DNA of 64,000 bases, taken from contig JAPOXW010000004.1 in NCBI GenBank assembly GCA_026706895.1, forward strand, positions 1 to 64,000. Direction: 5' to 3'. Below the pieces are notes generated by a model, which searched no databases, was not told where the DNA came from, and saw only the letters and a program-made list of their open reading frames with translations. This document shows, piece after piece, positions 48,445-60,396 of this stretch (its first letter is position 1; each line of letters starts with the position of its first letter). The stretch is from Gammaproteobacteria bacterium. GTDB lineage: Bacteria; Pseudomonadota; Gammaproteobacteria; Poriferisulfidales; Poriferisulfidaceae. The position numbers and the translations under genes were made by a program.

Positions 48445-49251
48445 TCAGGCGAACGAGGGCCGCCGGCGGTGGTAGTGCTTGACGTCGCGGAAACTTTCGC
48501 CGCCTTCGTCGGTCCCAGCTCCCAAATACAACTCTTGTACATCTGCCCGTCCCATCAGTTCTTCGGAGGGACCACGCAGCATGACTCGTCCGTTTTCAAC
48601 CACATAGGCTTCAGTCGCGTATTTGAGCGCGATCCGGGCATTCTGTTCGGCAACCAGGAAACTCACCCCTTCGTTCTTGTTGAGGTTCTGCACGATTTCG
48701 AACACTTCTTCAACCAATTGCGGAGCAATACCCATGGACGGTTCGTCAAGCAGAATGAGTTTCGGACGCGACATCAGGGCCCGGCCGATGGCAACCATCT
48801 GCTGCTCGCCGCCGGAGGTGAAGCCGGCTTCACTTTTCCTGCGCACCTTAATGCGGGGAAAGTATTCGTAGACCAATTCCAGATCCTTTTTCGCCTGTGC
48901 ACGGTCTTCGTGGATGAATGCGCCTGTCATCAGGTTCTCTTCCACCGTCAGATGCGAGAAGCAGTGCCGCCCCTCCAGCACCTGCGAGACACCGCTTTTC
49001 ACCAGGTCATATGCGCTCATTCCCGCAGTATCTTCACCGAGAAGCTCAATCGAACCCTTGCTGATCTCTCCACGTTCAGCCGGCAATAAGTTGGAGCATG
49101 CCTTGAGGGTTGTCGTCTTGCCGGCCCCGTTGGCGCCCAGCAACGAAACGATGGCGCCCTTCTTTACCTGCAGACTGATGCCGCGCAAAGCCAGAATCAC
49201 GCGGGCATAAGTAACTTCGATATTGTTGATGGACAGCAAGACATCGGTCAT
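48445..49251 (-). CDS. livF: Branched-chain-amino-acid/amide-type ABC transporter ATPase (LivF-like)
   Basis: LLGANGAGKTTTLKACSNLL, TSGGEQQMVAIGRALMSRPKLILLDEPSMGIAPQLVEEVFEIV. Confidence 0.88.
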   Translation of the reverse strand: MTDVLLSINNIEVTYARVILALRGISLQVKKGAIVSLLGANGAGKTTTLKACSNLLPAERGEISKGSIELLGEDTAGMSAYDLVKSGVSQVLEGRHCFSHLTVEENLMTGAFIHEDRAQAKKDLELVYEYFPRIKVRRKSEAGFTSGGEQQMVAIGRALMSRPKLILLDEPSMGIAPQLVEEVFEIVQNLNKNEGVSFLVAEQNARIALKYATEAYVVENGRVMLRGPSEELMGRADVQELYLGAGTDEGGESFRDVKHYHRRRPSFA

Positions 49252-49356
49252 GATTCTAGCTCCAGTTGGGTGGGGCTGAGTCTGAGGCGAAGCGAAACAC
49301 GCTTGGCGTCAGAGGCAACTTTTTCTACAAGTCGTCCCTCTAGAGGGAAGAGGTCG

Positions 49357-49376
49357 GGCGGGGGTTGCCCCCCGCC
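49357..49376 (-). promoter_or_regulatory. GC-rich hairpin between the substrate-binding-protein gene and livF
   Basis: ggcggggg-ttgc-cccccgcc, 8-bp stem immediately 3' of the SBP stop codon, no T-tract. Confidence 0.6.
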
Positions 49377-49402
49377 GTTCCTCTGAATGCATACCGTTTC
49401 GA

Positions 49403-50749
49403 TCAGACGTCGAAATCGTCGCGCTGTGCGGGATCGTTGCAATCACGCGGGGTAATACCCTCGTTTGCGATTGCATTTTCCGCCTTGGCATCGATGATGG
49501 CCTGAGAAAGCTCAACGTCACCATCAATCCAGTCACTTGCGACTTCCCACTTCGTCTCGGCATAGACCCAACGCATGAACTTGGCCTGGTGGCCGCCTAC
49601 ATGGTCCATGCAGTTGGTCTTGATCTCCGGAACCAGACCGTTAGCGCCCAACTCGGTCAGGCGTGCAGTGTCCAGGTTCAGGTTCTCAAAGCCCCAGCGC
49701 ACCTGAGCGGAATTGACGTCAGCCCCGAAACGAGCCTGAGCGACACGAACCGCCTCCAGATGGATGACACCAGCCATCACGCCGAGGTTCCAGTAGTTGG
49801 AACCAATACGGGATTTGTCTTCCAGGTCACCCTGACCTTGGTCATACAGCTTTGCAACGATCTCATCGATCACCGTAGCCACACGACCCGTCGGGTGCGT
49901 AGTAATGGCCTGATAGCCATTGGCGGAAGAGCCAGCCGGCTTCACGTCACCATCGTCATTGCTCCAAATGTTGCCGATCAGGTTGGAAATCGGGAAGCCC
50001 ATGCGGACACCAGTCTGCATGGCAACCGGATTCATCACACCCCAGCCGCGCAGCACCACGTAGTCAGGCTTCGAGCGGCGGATTTTCAGCCACTGTGAAG
50101 TCTGCTCGTTGCCCGGATGGGGAACTTCGATCGCTTCAGATGAGCAATTATGCTTCTCGCAAAGCATGTGCGTGAATTCAACTGCCTCACGGCCATAAGT
50201 GGAGCCGTGGAACAGCAGGACGATCTTCTTGCCCGCCAGATTCTCCATGCCGCCTTCCAACTCGCCGATGTAGGCCGTGATGATGGAATGCTCGTCATAG
50301 GTGTTAATACCTGGCATGAAGTAGTACGGGAAGACGTCACCGCGCTGACCTTCGGTACGGCCGTGGTTGACTGCGATGATGGCAATCTTATCCTTACGGC
50401 CCTGCGCGACTAGAGAAGTGGAAATACCCACGGACAGAGGATCGAAGAACAGAGCTTGCTTGCCCTGGAATTCTTTCTGCCGGTGATAGCACTCCACACC
50501 CTTTTGGTCATTGTAGTTGGTCTCACACTCATTCCAGATGATTTTCATGCCACCGACACCGCCTTCGGTCATGTTCATCAACGTGTAGTAGTCGATGATT
50601 CCACCGAAGTAGCCGGTGCCACCCGTTGCGTACGGTCCCACTCGATAGACCGGCATGGGGATGTAGACTTCCCCTTCGGCCATCACGGGAGCGGTCGCAG
50701 ACATGGCGGTGGCCATAGCGAGACCTGTTATCCAAAGTTTGGTTTTCAT
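49403..50749 (-). CDS. Periplasmic substrate-binding protein of a Liv-type ABC transporter
   Basis: Signal peptide MKTKLWITGLAMATAMSATAPVMAEG; type I periplasmic-binding-like sequence; between liv ATPase and permease genes. Confidence 0.85.
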   Translation of the reverse strand: MKTKLWITGLAMATAMSATAPVMAEGEVYIPMPVYRVGPYATGGTGYFGGIIDYYTLMNMTEGGVGGMKIIWNECETNYNDQKGVECYHRQKEFQGKQALFFDPLSVGISTSLVAQGRKDKIAIIAVNHGRTEGQRGDVFPYYFMPGINTYDEHSIITAYIGELEGGMENLAGKKIVLLFHGSTYGREAVEFTHMLCEKHNCSSEAIEVPHPGNEQTSQWLKIRRSKPDYVVLRGWGVMNPVAMQTGVRMGFPISNLIGNIWSNDDGDVKPAGSSANGYQAITTHPTGRVATVIDEIVAKLYDQGQGDLEDKSRIGSNYWNLGVMAGVIHLEAVRVAQARFGADVNSAQVRWGFENLNLDTARLTELGANGLVPEIKTNCMDHVGGHQAKFMRWVYAETKWEVASDWIDGDVELSQAIIDAKAENAIANEGITPRDCNDPAQRDDFDV

Positions 50750-50924
50750 AATTTCTTTTGCCCTCCTATAAGAGGCTTTTTAGTTATGAGCTTGCAGTTA
50801 ACTGCTTTTCAGCAAGCCCCTTTGTACACCCAAACTTCCCTTTTAGCAAGTGCTCTCAGAGAGATTCAGGAGTAGTTATGGAAAATCAATAGGTTAGATT
50901 TTGTCTCTACGGCCCCGGCGCAGG

Positions 50925-52016
50925 TCAGTGCGGAAATGGCCAAGTTCGCAATTTCTGCTTCGCCGTCGCCCACAGTGCGGCCAATCCACCCGGTTCGCGG
51001 ATCAGCAACGCGATGATCAGGATGCCATACGTAATCTTGGCGACGTTGTCCACCACTGCGGTATCAAAGGCCCCTTTAAACAGGTAATCGCCTGCCCAGG
51101 AAAAGAGGATCGGAAATTCGTACACCAGGACGGTGCCGTAGAACGATCCCGCAATCGAGCCGAGCCCGCCGATAATCGCCATGAACAGGATCTCGAACGA
51201 GCGGTTCATCTCAAAAGTGCGGATTCCCAGCACCTGCAGATAGGCATAGCAGAATAGCGCCCCGCCCACGCCGCAGTAGAAACAACTGACGAAGAACGCC
51301 AGCATCTTGGTGCGTATCACCGGGATGCCGATCACGCTGGCCGCGATGTCCATGTCGCGGACCGCCATGAAGTTCCGTCCGGTCGCACTTCGCATTAAGT
51401 TTTTGGCAAATAGCGCGAGCGCGGTGACTATGCCAAGTGACATCAGGTACTTGGCCTCGAAACTGGCCATGTCCACGTCGAAGGTCTCCCCGATACCGAA
51501 CAAGTCGAAGTGGTGATCCGGCAGGGTGACCGTGGCAGTCGCATAGTTCAGGAAGTACGGATAGGAGCGGAAGAACCATAGCGCGAAATACTGCGCCGCC
51601 AATGTCGATACCAGCAGGTAGAAGCCTTTAATTCGGATACTGGGCAGACCGAAGATGATGCCAATCACGCCGGTCACCGAGCCCGCCAACACCATCGCCA
51701 GCGGCAGATTCATCCATTCCGGGCTGCGCAGCATGATGTTGAACGTGAAGAATGCGCCAAAGCACATAAAACCAGCCGTGCCGAGCGACAGCTGCCCGGT
51801 CATGCCGGTGAGAAGGTTCAGGCCGAGTGCGGCAGTGCCGTAGGCCAGGATCGGGATCAAGTGGGCCGCCAACCAATAGTCGCTGGCGATAAAGGGCACG
51901 ACAAAGATCATGAACAACATGAACACGGCCATCGCCCATTTGTCGAAAGGAATCGGAAAGAGCTTCCGATCCTCAAGGTAGCTGGTAATGAATGTGCCGG
52001 TTTCGCGATAAATCAT
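50925..52016 (-). CDS. livM: Liv-type ABC transporter permease (LivM-like)
   Basis: ALGLNLLTGMTGQLSLGTAGFMCFGAFFT, GRNFMAVRDMDIAASVIGI, FEILFMAIIGGLGSIAGSFYG. Confidence 0.9.
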   Translation of the reverse strand: MIYRETGTFITSYLEDRKLFPIPFDKWAMAVFMLFMIFVVPFIASDYWLAAHLIPILAYGTAALGLNLLTGMTGQLSLGTAGFMCFGAFFTFNIMLRSPEWMNLPLAMVLAGSVTGVIGIIFGLPSIRIKGFYLLVSTLAAQYFALWFFRSYPYFLNYATATVTLPDHHFDLFGIGETFDVDMASFEAKYLMSLGIVTALALFAKNLMRSATGRNFMAVRDMDIAASVIGIPVIRTKMLAFFVSCFYCGVGGALFCYAYLQVLGIRTFEMNRSFEILFMAIIGGLGSIAGSFYGTVLVYEFPILFSWAGDYLFKGAFDTAVVDNVAKITYGILIIALLIREPGGLAALWATAKQKLRTWPFPH

Positions 52017-52018
52017 AG

Positions 52019-52960
52019 CTAGACTCTTTCAATAGTTTTCAGCCCAAACAGCCCAGATGGTCTAAACAGCAAGAAGACCAAAGCGATGAAATAGGAGAAC
52101 CAGGTTTCGATGCCCTGCACGCCTATCAAGTCACCCAGATAGATCTCGCCCAACTTTTCACCGACCCCAATAATCAGGCCACCCACGATGGCGCCGGGAA
52201 TCGAGGTCAGGCCGCCAATCAGAATCACCGGCAGTGCTTTGAGCACCGCCTCCACTAGCGTGAACGAGACGCTGACTCGCTCAGCCCACAACAGGCCCGC
52301 AATCAGCGCGATGATGCCGGTCACGGCCCACACCAGTGCCCACACCCGGGACAACGGGATACCCACCGCCATGGCGGCTAGGTGGTCGTCGGAGACAGCG
52401 CGCAACGACATCCCGGTCCGAGTCTTCTGGAAGAAAACTGCCAATATCAAAATCATGGTGCCCGCCACGATCGTGGCAAAGACGTCAAACTTGGATATCA
52501 GAATATCCAGCCATTCAATGTAGTCAACGACGAAAATCGTCATATTGACCGGATCCAGCAGTGCCAGATCCAGGAAGTCCGCCAACTGCAGACCGTGGAT
52601 TGCAGAGTCCCACATGTATTGGGCCAAGCCTTCGATCAAGATCGCCAGACCGACCGTTGCCATGAACAGCGACAGCAACGACTGGTTGGCCAGCGGGCGC
52701 ATCATGAATCGCTCCACGAGAATTCCGAATACCACCATGGTGCCCATCGAGACGGGCAGCGCCACCCAGAAATTCACTCCGCCCTCGGTCAGTTTGACGA
52801 AAGTCAATGCCGCGAACAGCAGCATGGTGCCCTGCGCGAAATTGAAAATTCCAGAAGACTTATAGATCAGCACGAAGCCGATTGCCACCAGCGAGTACAT
52901 AACGCCGGACATCAGTCCACCGACGATCAGTTCGGTGAAAAAGACCCAGTCGAAACCCAT
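52019..52960 (-). CDS. livH: Liv-type ABC transporter permease (LivH-like)
   Basis: GVMYSLVAIGFVLIYKSSGIFNFAQGTML, LRAVSDDHLAAMAVGIPLSRVWALVW, VILIGGLTSIPGAIVGGLIIG. Confidence 0.9.
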   Translation of the reverse strand: MGFDWVFFTELIVGGLMSGVMYSLVAIGFVLIYKSSGIFNFAQGTMLLFAALTFVKLTEGGVNFWVALPVSMGTMVVFGILVERFMMRPLANQSLLSLFMATVGLAILIEGLAQYMWDSAIHGLQLADFLDLALLDPVNMTIFVVDYIEWLDILISKFDVFATIVAGTMILILAVFFQKTRTGMSLRAVSDDHLAAMAVGIPLSRVWALVWAVTGIIALIAGLLWAERVSVSFTLVEAVLKALPVILIGGLTSIPGAIVGGLIIGVGEKLGEIYLGDLIGVQGIETWFSYFIALVFLLFRPSGLFGLKTIERV

Positions 52961-52971
52961 GCTCGTCTCCC

Positions 52972-53748
52972 TCAGTGCGTCACGCCCAGATAGGCATCAA
53001 TTACATCTTGATTGTTCTTGACTTCGTCCGGAGTGCCGTCCCCGATTTTCGCCCCATAGTCCAGCACCACCACGTGGTCGGAAATATCCATCACCACGCT
53101 CATGTCATGCTCGATCAGAACGATGGTGGTCCCGTACTCGCGATTGATCTCAAGCGCGAAGCAAGACATGTCTTTCTTCTCTTCCAGATTCATGCCGGTC
53201 ATTGGTTCGTCCTGCAGCAGCATGGTCGGTTCAGCCACCAGTGCCCGGGCCAACTCGACACGCTTCTGCAAGCCGTACGGCAACTTGCCGACCGGTGTCT
53301 TGCGGATGCCCTGCAGGTGCAAGAATTCGATGACTTCCTCGACCGCCCTACGGTTTTCCACCTCTTCGCGCCGGGCCCGGCCAATATTCAGACCCTGCTC
53401 AAGCCAGGTGGAGCGGATTTTCATGCAGCGGCCGGTCAGGATGTTCTCCAGTACGGTCATACCTTGGAAAAGCCCGATATTCTGGAATGTCCGAGCCATG
53501 CCCAACTGGGCGATCTGCCGTGGGCGCATCCGGGTACAGTCCTGTCCCTTGAAGACGACCCGACCTTCCTGCGGAACATAGACCCCATTGATGACGTTCA
53601 GCATGGAACTCTTGCCTGCGCCGTTAGGGCCGATGACTGCACAGATCTCGCCTTCCGCCACATCGAAACTGATACCGTTCAGTGCGGTTACGCCGCCGAA
53701 CACCAAGGTGATGTTGTCAATTTGAAGAATCGGGTTTCCAGCGGCCAT
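52972..53748 (-). CDS. livG: Liv-type ABC transporter ATPase (LivG-like)
   Basis: VIGPNGAGKSSMLNVINGVYVPQEGRVVFKGQD, LPYGLQKRVELARALVAEPTMLLQDEPMTGMNLEEK; start at MAAGNPILQIDNITLVFGG. Confidence 0.9.
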   Translation of the reverse strand: MAAGNPILQIDNITLVFGGVTALNGISFDVAEGEICAVIGPNGAGKSSMLNVINGVYVPQEGRVVFKGQDCTRMRPRQIAQLGMARTFQNIGLFQGMTVLENILTGRCMKIRSTWLEQGLNIGRARREEVENRRAVEEVIEFLHLQGIRKTPVGKLPYGLQKRVELARALVAEPTMLLQDEPMTGMNLEEKKDMSCFALEINREYGTTIVLIEHDMSVVMDISDHVVVLDYGAKIGDGTPDEVKNNQDVIDAYLGVTH

Positions 53749-53749
53749 C

Positions 53750-55609
53750 TCAAACGTTCCCCAAAGGCACGGTGTAGGATTCCTCGTCCACCGGGTCCGT
53801 GTAAGTGTACTCCAACGCATCGCTGTACAGCGCGTCAATCAATCCCCGGTGCTTCTCCTCGATTTCGTGGCAACGCAATTTCCGGGTCGGCGTCACTTCG
53901 CCGGCTGAGGCCATGAATTCGCGGTTCAGGATAGCGAAGCGGCGGAACTGCATGCCCGAGGTTGCCGGATCTTCAGCAAGGCCCTCGTTGACCTTCTGGA
54001 TGTATTCGCGGACCATCTCCTGCACCGAGGCGTGGGCCGAGAGGTCGGCATAACCCGTGTAGCGCAGGCTGCGGCGGTCCGCCCAGGTCCGGGTGATCGT
54101 GCCGTCAACCGTCACGACCGCGACCGGGTAGTCCCGCCCGTCTCCGAGGACAATCGCCTGCTTGATGTATTCGAACGAACGCAGACGGGTTTCCAGCATG
54201 TCCGACGCAAATGCACCGCCACCGTTCAATGACCCCATGCGGGCGATCTGTCCGTGTACGTGCAGACGCCCCTGGTCATCCAGATGACCGGCGTCGTGAG
54301 TCCGCACCCAGCCATCTTTGATGCTGTCAGCCGTTGCCTCCGGATTCTTGTAGATTCCCTTCATCTGTCCCGGTCCACGGAACCAGATTTCACCATTCTC
54401 AATGCGAACTTCCGTGTCGTCGAGCGGCAAGCCGACCGAATCCGAATTCCAATCTTCGGGGGATTGCATGGTCACGCAAGCGCAGCCCTCGACCTGACCG
54501 TACGTCTCGCGCAAGTCGATACCAATCGCCCGGAAGAAATTGAACACGTCCGGCGCAATCGCGTCGCCACCGGTCAGCGCCAGGCGCAAGCGACTTAGGC
54601 CGTAGATATTACAAAACGGGCTGAACGTGGTAATGCGCGCAAACATGAAGAGCAGCCAGTCAGTGAAGGAGTCCTTCTGACCGGCGGCCCGGTGCGAGGC
54701 GACCGTCATGACGGCACGCAAGGCTGACTTATAGATTTTGGTGTCGAACGTCCGGGCACTCTCGATCCGGTTGGAAGCATGGGTGTAGATGTACTTGTAG
54801 ACGTAGGGTGGGCCGAACAGGACGCTCGGACCGATTTCCTGCATGTTCTGCAGCACCGTATCGTCGCTCTCCGGACAGTTCAGGGTGCAACCGGTCGTCA
54901 GGGCCAGTGAAAAGGAGAAGAGGAAATCGCTGGAGACCGACAGCGGCAGATATGCCAGCAGTTCATCCTTCTCTGTGATCGTCTCGCGTCTCGCGATGCT
55001 GCGGGCCGTCGCGATCAGGGCGCCATGCGACAATTCCACAGGACGCTCCGAGCGGCCGGTGCCGGAGGTAAACAGGATGGTCGCGGTTTCCTCCGGATTC
55101 CGTTGCCCTTCCATTTGTTCCAGAAATGCGGCCGAGGCTTCAATCCCTCCCGTGGCGTCCGGCAGTGCCATCAATTCGGGCTGGGTGTAATTCTCCATGC
55201 CTCGCCCGTTGATGTAGAAAATTCTCTTCACACAGGTCTGCCCGCATTCCAGCAAGGCATCCACATGCTGCTGTTCGAACGCGAGAACGACCTCGACATC
55301 GGCACCATTAACTTGTTGCGCGAGCTCATCGCCAAACGTGTTCGTGCCGATTGGCACCACAATCCCTCCCAGGCTCTGAACTGCGAGGTAATCCAAGTAG
55401 AAGTCGGTGGCGTTAGGGCCGAAGATTCCGACCGGGGTTCCCGCCTCGACTCCGTTTTGGCTCAGCGCTTGAGCCAAGATAGAAACTTGGTCGCGAGCCT
55501 GCGACCAGGAAGTAGGATTCCAGATGCCCATCCGCTTGGTCCGAAAAGCCGGGACGTCCGGATTTTTCTTTGCTCGTTCCAGCAGTAGCGAGAGGAATGT
55601 ATCCATCAA
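53750..55609 (-). CDS. AMP-dependent (long-chain) acyl-CoA synthetase
   Basis: ATILFTSGTGRSERPVELSHGAL, YGLSRLRLALTGGDAIAPDVFNFFRAIGIDLRETYGQVEGC, WVRTHDAGHLDDQGRLHVHGQI; 619 aa. Confidence 0.9.
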   Translation of the reverse strand: MMDTFLSLLLERAKKNPDVPAFRTKRMGIWNPTSWSQARDQVSILAQALSQNGVEAGTPVGIFGPNATDFYLDYLAVQSLGGIVVPIGTNTFGDELAQQVNGADVEVVLAFEQQHVDALLECGQTCVKRIFYINGRGMENYTQPELMALPDATGGIEASAAFLEQMEGQRNPEETATILFTSGTGRSERPVELSHGALIATARSIARRETITEKDELLAYLPLSVSSDFLFSFSLALTTGCTLNCPESDDTVLQNMQEIGPSVLFGPPYVYKYIYTHASNRIESARTFDTKIYKSALRAVMTVASHRAAGQKDSFTDWLLFMFARITTFSPFCNIYGLSRLRLALTGGDAIAPDVFNFFRAIGIDLRETYGQVEGCACVTMQSPEDWNSDSVGLPLDDTEVRIENGEIWFRGPGQMKGIYKNPEATADSIKDGWVRTHDAGHLDDQGRLHVHGQIARMGSLNGGGAFASDMLETRLRSFEYIKQAIVLGDGRDYPVAVVTVDGTITRTWADRRSLRYTGYADLSAHASVQEMVREYIQKVNEGLAEDPATSGMQFRRFAILNREFMASAGEVTPTRKLRCHEIEEKHRGLIDALYSDALEYTYTDPVDEESYTVPLGNV

Positions 55610-55681
55610 TTCCAGCCTTGTCGAAAGTTTGAGACGGATATTTTGCTCATCTGCTCCCCGCGAATATCTCCAAAATCTTGA

Positions 55682-55717
55682 TGGCGCATTATAGCCAAAA
55701 GGTGCTGGCGCATTATA
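55682..55717 (-). promoter_or_regulatory. Tandem 12-bp direct repeats, each containing a TATAAT box, upstream of the acyl-CoA ligase/liv operon
   Basis: tggcgcattata at 55682-55693 and 55706-55717; complement TATAATGCGCCA twice, 24 bp apart. Confidence 0.55.
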
Positions 55718-55768
55718 CCCAATTCTTGGTACAGACTTCGCGCGCTGAACCGGATGGTTTGCGTATCT

Positions 55769-56230
55769 TCACCGACGTACTTGGAAAAATTTTCGCAGTA
55801 AGGTTCCGCTTTGCGTCGCACACACACCCGAAGTTACGGCGAAGCGATGGTTCAGGAAAGTCAGCTCACGTGCATCGTACGCGCCCCCGAGACAGCCCGC
55901 CTTCGGGTCCGCAGCACCGAAGACCAGACGCTCCACGCGCGCCGCGACTGCCGCACCCACGCACATCAGGCAAGGCTCCAGCGTGACGTACAGGGTGGCA
56001 CCCGGCAAGCGGTAATTTCCGACCTTCAAGCTTGCCTCGCGCAATGCGACGATCTCGGCATGCGCGCTGGGGTCGTTCCGTTCGATGCTGCAATTGCGAC
56101 CGGTACCCACCACGGCACCCTCCAGTGTTACGACCGCACCGACCGGCACCTCTTCGGCGTTCGCCGCCTGCTCCGCCAGGTCCAAGGCCTGACGCATCAT
56201 TGCCTCGTCGAACGCATCTGCTGTTGTCAC
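55769..56230 (-). CDS. tadA: tRNA-specific adenosine deaminase
   Basis: [14 protein letters not shown] (HAE), [15 protein letters not shown] (PCxxC); GTG start inferred. Confidence 0.92.
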   Translation of the reverse strand: MTTADAFDEAMMRQALDLAEQAANAEEVPVGAVVTLEGAVVGTGRNCSIERNDPSAHAEIVALREASLKVGNYRLPGATLYVTLEPCLMCVGAAVAARVERLVFGAADPKAGCLGGAYDARELTFLNHRFAVTSGVCATQSGTLLRKFFQVRR

Positions 56231-57786
56231 TCCCACTCCACGGTCGCAGGTGGCTTGCCGGAGATGTCGTAGCACACCCGGGCAATGCCGTCGATCTCGT
56301 TAATGATGCGCCGCGCGCAGCGGTCAAGGAATTCGTCCGGCAGACGTGCCCATCGCGCAGTCATGAAATCCTGCGTCTCCACCGCACGCAGGGTTACCAC
56401 GTAGTCGTAGCGCCGTCCATCGCCCATCACGCCCACCGACCGAACCGGCAGGAACACCACGAACGCCTGCGCAACCTGGTCGTACAGATCCCAGGCGCGC
56501 AGTTCCTCGATGAAGATCCGATCCGCCTCGCGCGCCAGCTCGAGGTATTCGGCACGCACTTCTCCCAGCACGCGGACTCCCAGCCCCGGCCCCGGGAACG
56601 GGTGGCGGCCGATCAATTCCTGCGGCAGGCCCAACGTCCGGCCAACCCGGCGGACTTCGTCCTTGAACAGTTCGCGCAGCGGCTCGACCAACTGGAGGTG
56701 CAGGGTTTCCGGCAAACCGCCGACATTGTGGTGCGACTTGATCAGATGCGCCTTGCCGGTCGCAGCTGCAGCCGATTCGATCACATCCGGATAGATGGTC
56801 CCCTGAGCCAGCCAGCGCACGTTCGGCAGCTGCTCCGCCTGCTCCTGGAATACGTGGATGAATTCGCGTCCAATGATCTTCCGCTTGTCTTCCGGATCCG
56901 TCACCCCGGCCAAGGCGGAGAGAAACCGCTCCCGGGCATCGACCTGGATCATCTGAACACCCAGATGCTCGGCAAAGGTCTCACGGACCTGCATTGCCTC
57001 CCCTGCGCGAAGCAGGCCGTTGTCCACGAAGATGCAGGTCAACTGCTCCCCGATGGCCCGAGCCAGCAGGGCTGCCACGACCGACGAGTCGACGCCTCCA
57101 GACAGAGCAAGAACCACACCATCTTTCCCCACCTGCGCGCGCACCGTCGCGATGCGGTCCTCAATAATCGCTTCGGGTTCCCACAACCCTTGGCAGCCGC
57201 AGTACTGCCGCACAAAACTTTCGATCAACCGCTGTCCTCCCGGGGTGTGGGTGACCTCCGGGTGGAACTGCAGCCCGAACCAAGGACGCGATTCATGTTC
57301 CAGTGCCGCGATTGGCACGCTCTCGGTGGATGCCGTTACCCGGAATCCCTCCGGCACCGTCTCCACGTGATCCCCGTGCGACATCCATACCTCGGCCTCC
57401 GAGTTCTCTCCCAGCGCTTCCATCAAGGAAGTCGCTCCATTGCGGCGCAATGTCGCCAGGCCGAATTCTCTGCGCTTCCCGGCATGCACCTCGGCGCCAT
57501 GGCGGCGAGCCAGCGCCTGCATGCCGTAGCAAATGCCGAGCACCGGAACATCCAAATCGAGCACCGCGTCCGGCACCGGCGGGTGGGCGTCTTCAGTCGT
57601 GGTCTCGGGACCGCCCGACAGAATTACGCCGCGGGGATCGAAGCCTCGAATCTGTTCCCCAGGCGCGTCGCAGGCGTAGATTTCACAATAGCAGCCGGCC
57701 TCGCGCACCCGGCGCGCGATCAACTGTACGTATTGCGAGCCGAAATCCAGTACCAGGATCCGTTCGGAATGGATGTCCGCAGTCAC
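56227..57786 (-). CDS. guaA: GMP synthase (glutamine-hydrolysing)
   Basis: [68 protein letters not shown]-terminus [15 protein letters not shown]. Confidence 0.97.
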   Translation of the reverse strand: MTADIHSERILVLDFGSQYVQLIARRVREAGCYCEIYACDAPGEQIRGFDPRGVILSGGPETTTEDAHPPVPDAVLDLDVPVLGICYGMQALARRHGAEVHAGKRREFGLATLRRNGATSLMEALGENSEAEVWMSHGDHVETVPEGFRVTASTESVPIAALEHESRPWFGLQFHPEVTHTPGGQRLIESFVRQYCGCQGLWEPEAIIEDRIATVRAQVGKDGVVLALSGGVDSSVVAALLARAIGEQLTCIFVDNGLLRAGEAMQVRETFAEHLGVQMIQVDARERFLSALAGVTDPEDKRKIIGREFIHVFQEQAEQLPNVRWLAQGTIYPDVIESAAAATGKAHLIKSHHNVGGLPETLHLQLVEPLRELFKDEVRRVGRTLGLPQELIGRHPFPGPGLGVRVLGEVRAEYLELAREADRIFIEELRAWDLYDQVAQAFVVFLPVRSVGVMGDGRRYDYVVTLRAVETQDFMTARWARLPDEFLDRCARRIINEIDGIARVCYDISGKPPATVEWE

Positions 57787-57789
57787 GGA

Positions 57790-59268
<1,479 letters not shown>

Positions 59269-59324
59269 CTATTGAGAATGTCCATACACTATGATAATGC
59301 ATTGACCGTAAAAATGCCAAATTA

Positions 59325-60212
59325 ATGTCTCCTTATCCGTCCCTTTCCACCCTGCAAAACCGGCTTGGAATCTACGCCCGGCTGATCCGGCTGGACCGCC
59401 CGGTAGGGATCTGGCTTCTGCTGTGGCCGACCTTGTGGAGCCTGTGGTTGGTCTCGGGCGGCCTCCCGGCGACCCGACTGCTGCTGATCTTCATTGCCGG
59501 GGTGGTCCTGATGCGCTCAGCCGGGTGCGCCATCAACGACTACGCGGACCGGGACCTGGACCGGCAGGTTGCCCGGACCCGAAACCGCCCGCTGGCGCGC
59601 GGAGAGATCCCACCTCGCGAAGCGCTAGGAGTGACTGCCGTGCTGCTCGCCGGCGCGCTTGGGCTGGCCCTGATGCTGCCCCCGCTGACCCTGGCACTGG
59701 CCGTGCCGGCCGTCCTGCTGGCCGCCACTTATCCGTTTGCCAAACGTTGGCATCACCTGCCGCAGCTCCACCTCGGACTCAGTTTCGCGTGGGCCGTGCC
59801 GATGGCCATCAGCGCATACACCGGAGGCTGGCCGGAAGCCTGGGGGTGGCTTGCGTTCCTCGCCACCGTACTGTGGGTGGTCGCCTACGATACGCTGTAC
59901 GCCATGGCGGACCGGGAGGAAGACCTGGCGGCCGGCAACCGCTCCACGGCCATCCTGTTCGGCTCTGCCGACATTTTCATGGTGGCATTGCTGCAGGGGC
60001 TGTTCCTGCTGACGATGTTACTGCTCGGAATCCAGCTTTCCCTGCCACCCGCCTACTACAGCGGGCTGGCGATAGCCCTCGCGCTGGCCGCCAATCAGAT
60101 TTGGCGAGTGCGCGGCAGGGATCCGAAGGCCTGCTTCTGGGCTTTCAACGATAACGTGTGGATCGGGGCGGCAATCTGGGCGGGCATCGCCTTGGCCCTG
60201 ACTGGCACGTGA
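59325..60212 (+). CDS. ubiA: 4-hydroxybenzoate polyprenyltransferase
   Basis: RLDRPVGIWLLLWPTLWSLW, NDYADRDLDRQVARTRNRPLARGEI, DTLYAMADREEDLAAGNRSTAILFG. Confidence 0.95.
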   Translation: MSPYPSLSTLQNRLGIYARLIRLDRPVGIWLLLWPTLWSLWLVSGGLPATRLLLIFIAGVVLMRSAGCAINDYADRDLDRQVARTRNRPLARGEIPPREALGVTAVLLAGALGLALMLPPLTLALAVPAVLLAATYPFAKRWHHLPQLHLGLSFAWAVPMAISAYTGGWPEAWGWLAFLATVLWVVAYDTLYAMADREEDLAAGNRSTAILFGSADIFMVALLQGLFLLTMLLLGIQLSLPPAYYSGLAIALALAANQIWRVRGRDPKACFWAFNDNVWIGAAIWAGIALALTGT

Positions 60213-60396
60213 GGCCCGCTCACTCGATCAAGCGCCTTCTTGTTCACCTATAATGTAGATTCTATACAGCATTGAATCGCAATCGGACGTTTTGGCAGAA
60301 CTGGCAAAAAGAGCGCATTCATATTATTGGGAAGGCTAACCCGCATTGCAGCACGCACGGCAAAATGATTCGACACGCCTCTGCCACAGCATTCTG

